Source of the DNA: an uncultured Eubacteriales bacterium
GTDB lineage: Bacteria > Bacillota > Clostridia > Christensenellales > Aristaeellaceae
Length of the DNA stretch: 64,000 nt
Assembly: GCA_902767565.1 (NCBI GenBank)
Contig: CACXHY010000002.1
Location: 124,001 to 188,000, forward strand
Direction: 5' to 3'
Position numbers and translations under genes: made by a program. The notes under the pieces were generated by a model. That model searched no databases. It worked only from the letters and a program-made list of their open reading frames with translations, and was not told where the DNA came from. Positions 63,122 to 64,000 of the stretch are shown piece by piece; position 1 is the stretch's first letter, and each line of letters opens with the position of its first letter.

Positions 63122-64000
63122 GAGCGCCCTCCTTCCGGTTCCCGGCGAATACCCATTTGCGCTGGATGAAATAGCTCACGAAATAGAGCAGTGTGTCGCA
63201 GATCAGTTTGCCCAGCCACTCCGGCACCCCGATGGCTCCCAGGCCCTTGATGCCGAGGGTGGACAGGACGATGATCAGCACGCAGGTGGCGATATAGCGC
63301 CAGGCCGCGCCCTTGCTGTCTTTCGCCTTGAAGACCACGCCCCGGTTGAGGATGAAATTCAGGGCGGAGGAGAACACCCGCGCCGTGTAGTTGGACAGGG
63401 AGCGGTCGTCCAGCGTCAGGCCCAGGGGCAGCGCCACATTCAGATGTACGCCCAGCGCCGGGAACAGCAGATAGAACAGCAGGTTGAAGAGCAGATAATC
63501 CACCGCGAAGCAGATCAGGGACGAGGCCATGAAGCGGATAAAACTCCCCAGGATGACCTTGTAGATGCGCCAGGAATCGCGGATGGGATGGAAATGGGTG
63601 CCCTCGTTGTTGTTCTCGTAGACCGTCTCGATGGTCAGCGGACGGATGGGCAGCTTCCGTCGGGCCGCGCCGATGAGCACGTTCATCTCGTACTCATAGC
63701 GGTCGCCCTCCACCGAGATCATGAAGGGGAGCTCTTCCGGCCGGAAAGCCCGCAGACCGGTCTGGGTGTCCGGCAGCCACACCCCGTGCAGCAGCTTGAA
63801 CACAACGGAGGTCATCCGGTTGCCGAAGCGGGACTTGGGCGGGATGTTGGGCAGGTCAAAGTCGCGGCTGCCCAGCCAGAGGGCGTCGGGCTCCTCCGCC
63901 AGCTTCTCCGCCAGGCGCAGGCAGTCCGGCACGGTGTGCTGGCCGTCGGCATCGGCGGTGAGGACGCCCGCGCAGTCCGGTTCATGCTCCAGGATCCAGC
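63114..64000 (-). CDS. Glycosyltransferase family 2-GtrA fusion, 5' end cut by window
   Basis: The frame stays open to the end of the window, so the gene start is outside. The visible 295 residues begin within a GT2 domain (TADADGQHT carries the DxD-like metal site; FGNRMTSVVF and TGLRAFRPEEL follow). A GtrA-like domain of four transmembrane segments is fused at about 165-290. Such fusions move a sugar onto a lipid carrier and flip or anchor it. It heads the visible envelope cluster on the minus strand. Confidence 0.85.
   Translation of the reverse strand, partial: WILEHEPDCAGVLTADADGQHTVPDCLRLAEKLAEEPDALWLGSRDFDLPNIPPKSRFGNRMTSVVFKLLHGVWLPDTQTGLRAFRPEELPFMISVEGDRYEYEMNVLIGAARRKLPIRPLTIETVYENNNEGTHFHPIRDSWRIYKVILGSFIRFMASSLICFAVDYLLFNLLFYLLFPALGVHLNVALPLGLTLDDRSLSNYTARVFSSALNFILNRGVVFKAKDSKGAAWRYIATCVLIIVLSTLGIKGLGAIGVPEWLGKLICDTLLYFVSYFIQRKWVFAGNRKEGAHA

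Overview
This 64 kb window is a high-GC, gene-dense chromosomal segment of a Bacillota (Clostridia) genome. Evidence for that placement: an L10-leader RNA ahead of rplJ-rplL, a T-box leader ahead of metG, a CtsR-type heptad repeat ahead of clpB, a zinc-ribbon type S18, small clostridial families (DUF896, DUF1292, DUF3783, DAK-kinase-tail protein), many GTG/TTG starts, and three solute-binding-protein ABC importers. I see no phage, plasmid, CRISPR, tRNA or rRNA signature. The exact genus cannot be read from the sequence; a gut or rumen Clostridia or Christensenellales-like lineage is a guess.

Layout. 1-3066 (+): 3' part of a DUF711 gene, obgE, yhbY. 3436-7727 (-): ATP-grasp enzyme, esterase, OGG1-type glycosylase and an iron-sulfur aldo/keto-reductase-like protein. 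8271-9406 (-): rplJ-rplL with its leader. 9533-10993 (+): a GuaA-like protein with a dead glutaminase site. 11051-12283 (-): rpsF-ssb-rpsR. 12706-14517 (+): pepF. 14585-18938 (-): a WYL-regulator-headed run with a membrane polyferredoxin, glutaredoxin-like protein, GNAT, flavin reductase and U32-like protein. 19092-23316 (-): alr, 5-FCL, membrane protein, rsmD, coaD and a coiled-coil protein. 23510-27865 (+): an iron/polyamine-type ABC importer. 28001-29439 (+): mutY and DUF3783. 29824-32421 (+): clpB. 32756-38163 (+): a BMP-type nucleoside importer. 38402-48633 (+): a strikingly enlarged oligopeptide (Opp) importer. 48694-51224 (+): M42 peptidase and a secreted protein. 51290-52195 (-): an rRNA m5C methyltransferase. 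52383-56393 (+): T-box-metG, a DUF3795-GNAT fusion and two small proteins. 56487-57338 (-): a phosphatase and a DAK-tail protein. 57561-59498 (+): a large secreted protein. 59591-64000 (-): an envelope cluster (GT2-GtrA, NAGPA, Lgt-like, DUF896, DUF1292, DUF308).

Most notable results. (1) Two families of short non-coding elements have terminal inverted repeats that share the outer sequence GTNACTGTTC, and three of the intact copies are flanked by perfect 8-bp target duplications (a fourth is 7/8). They look like MITEs mobilised by one transposase, possibly IS66-like. (2) The Opp importer has extra domains in OppC, OppD and OppF. OppF is fused to a two-transmembrane module with a predicted ~390-residue extracytoplasmic domain, and the operon ends with a DUF3899 membrane protein. 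(3) Several proteins keep a fold but lose its catalytic residues: the GuaA-like protein, the aldo/keto reductase and the Lgt-like protein. The last fits the lack of a clear lipobox in all three binding proteins. (4) Candidate regulatory sites include a CtsR box at clpB, a perfect PurBox match at the BMP operon, and palindromes at the BMP and Opp promoters.

Starts were re-chosen from ribosome-binding sites, promoters and family alignment where the longest reading frame ran too far upstream. All functional calls rest on motif recognition by eye; no database search was run.
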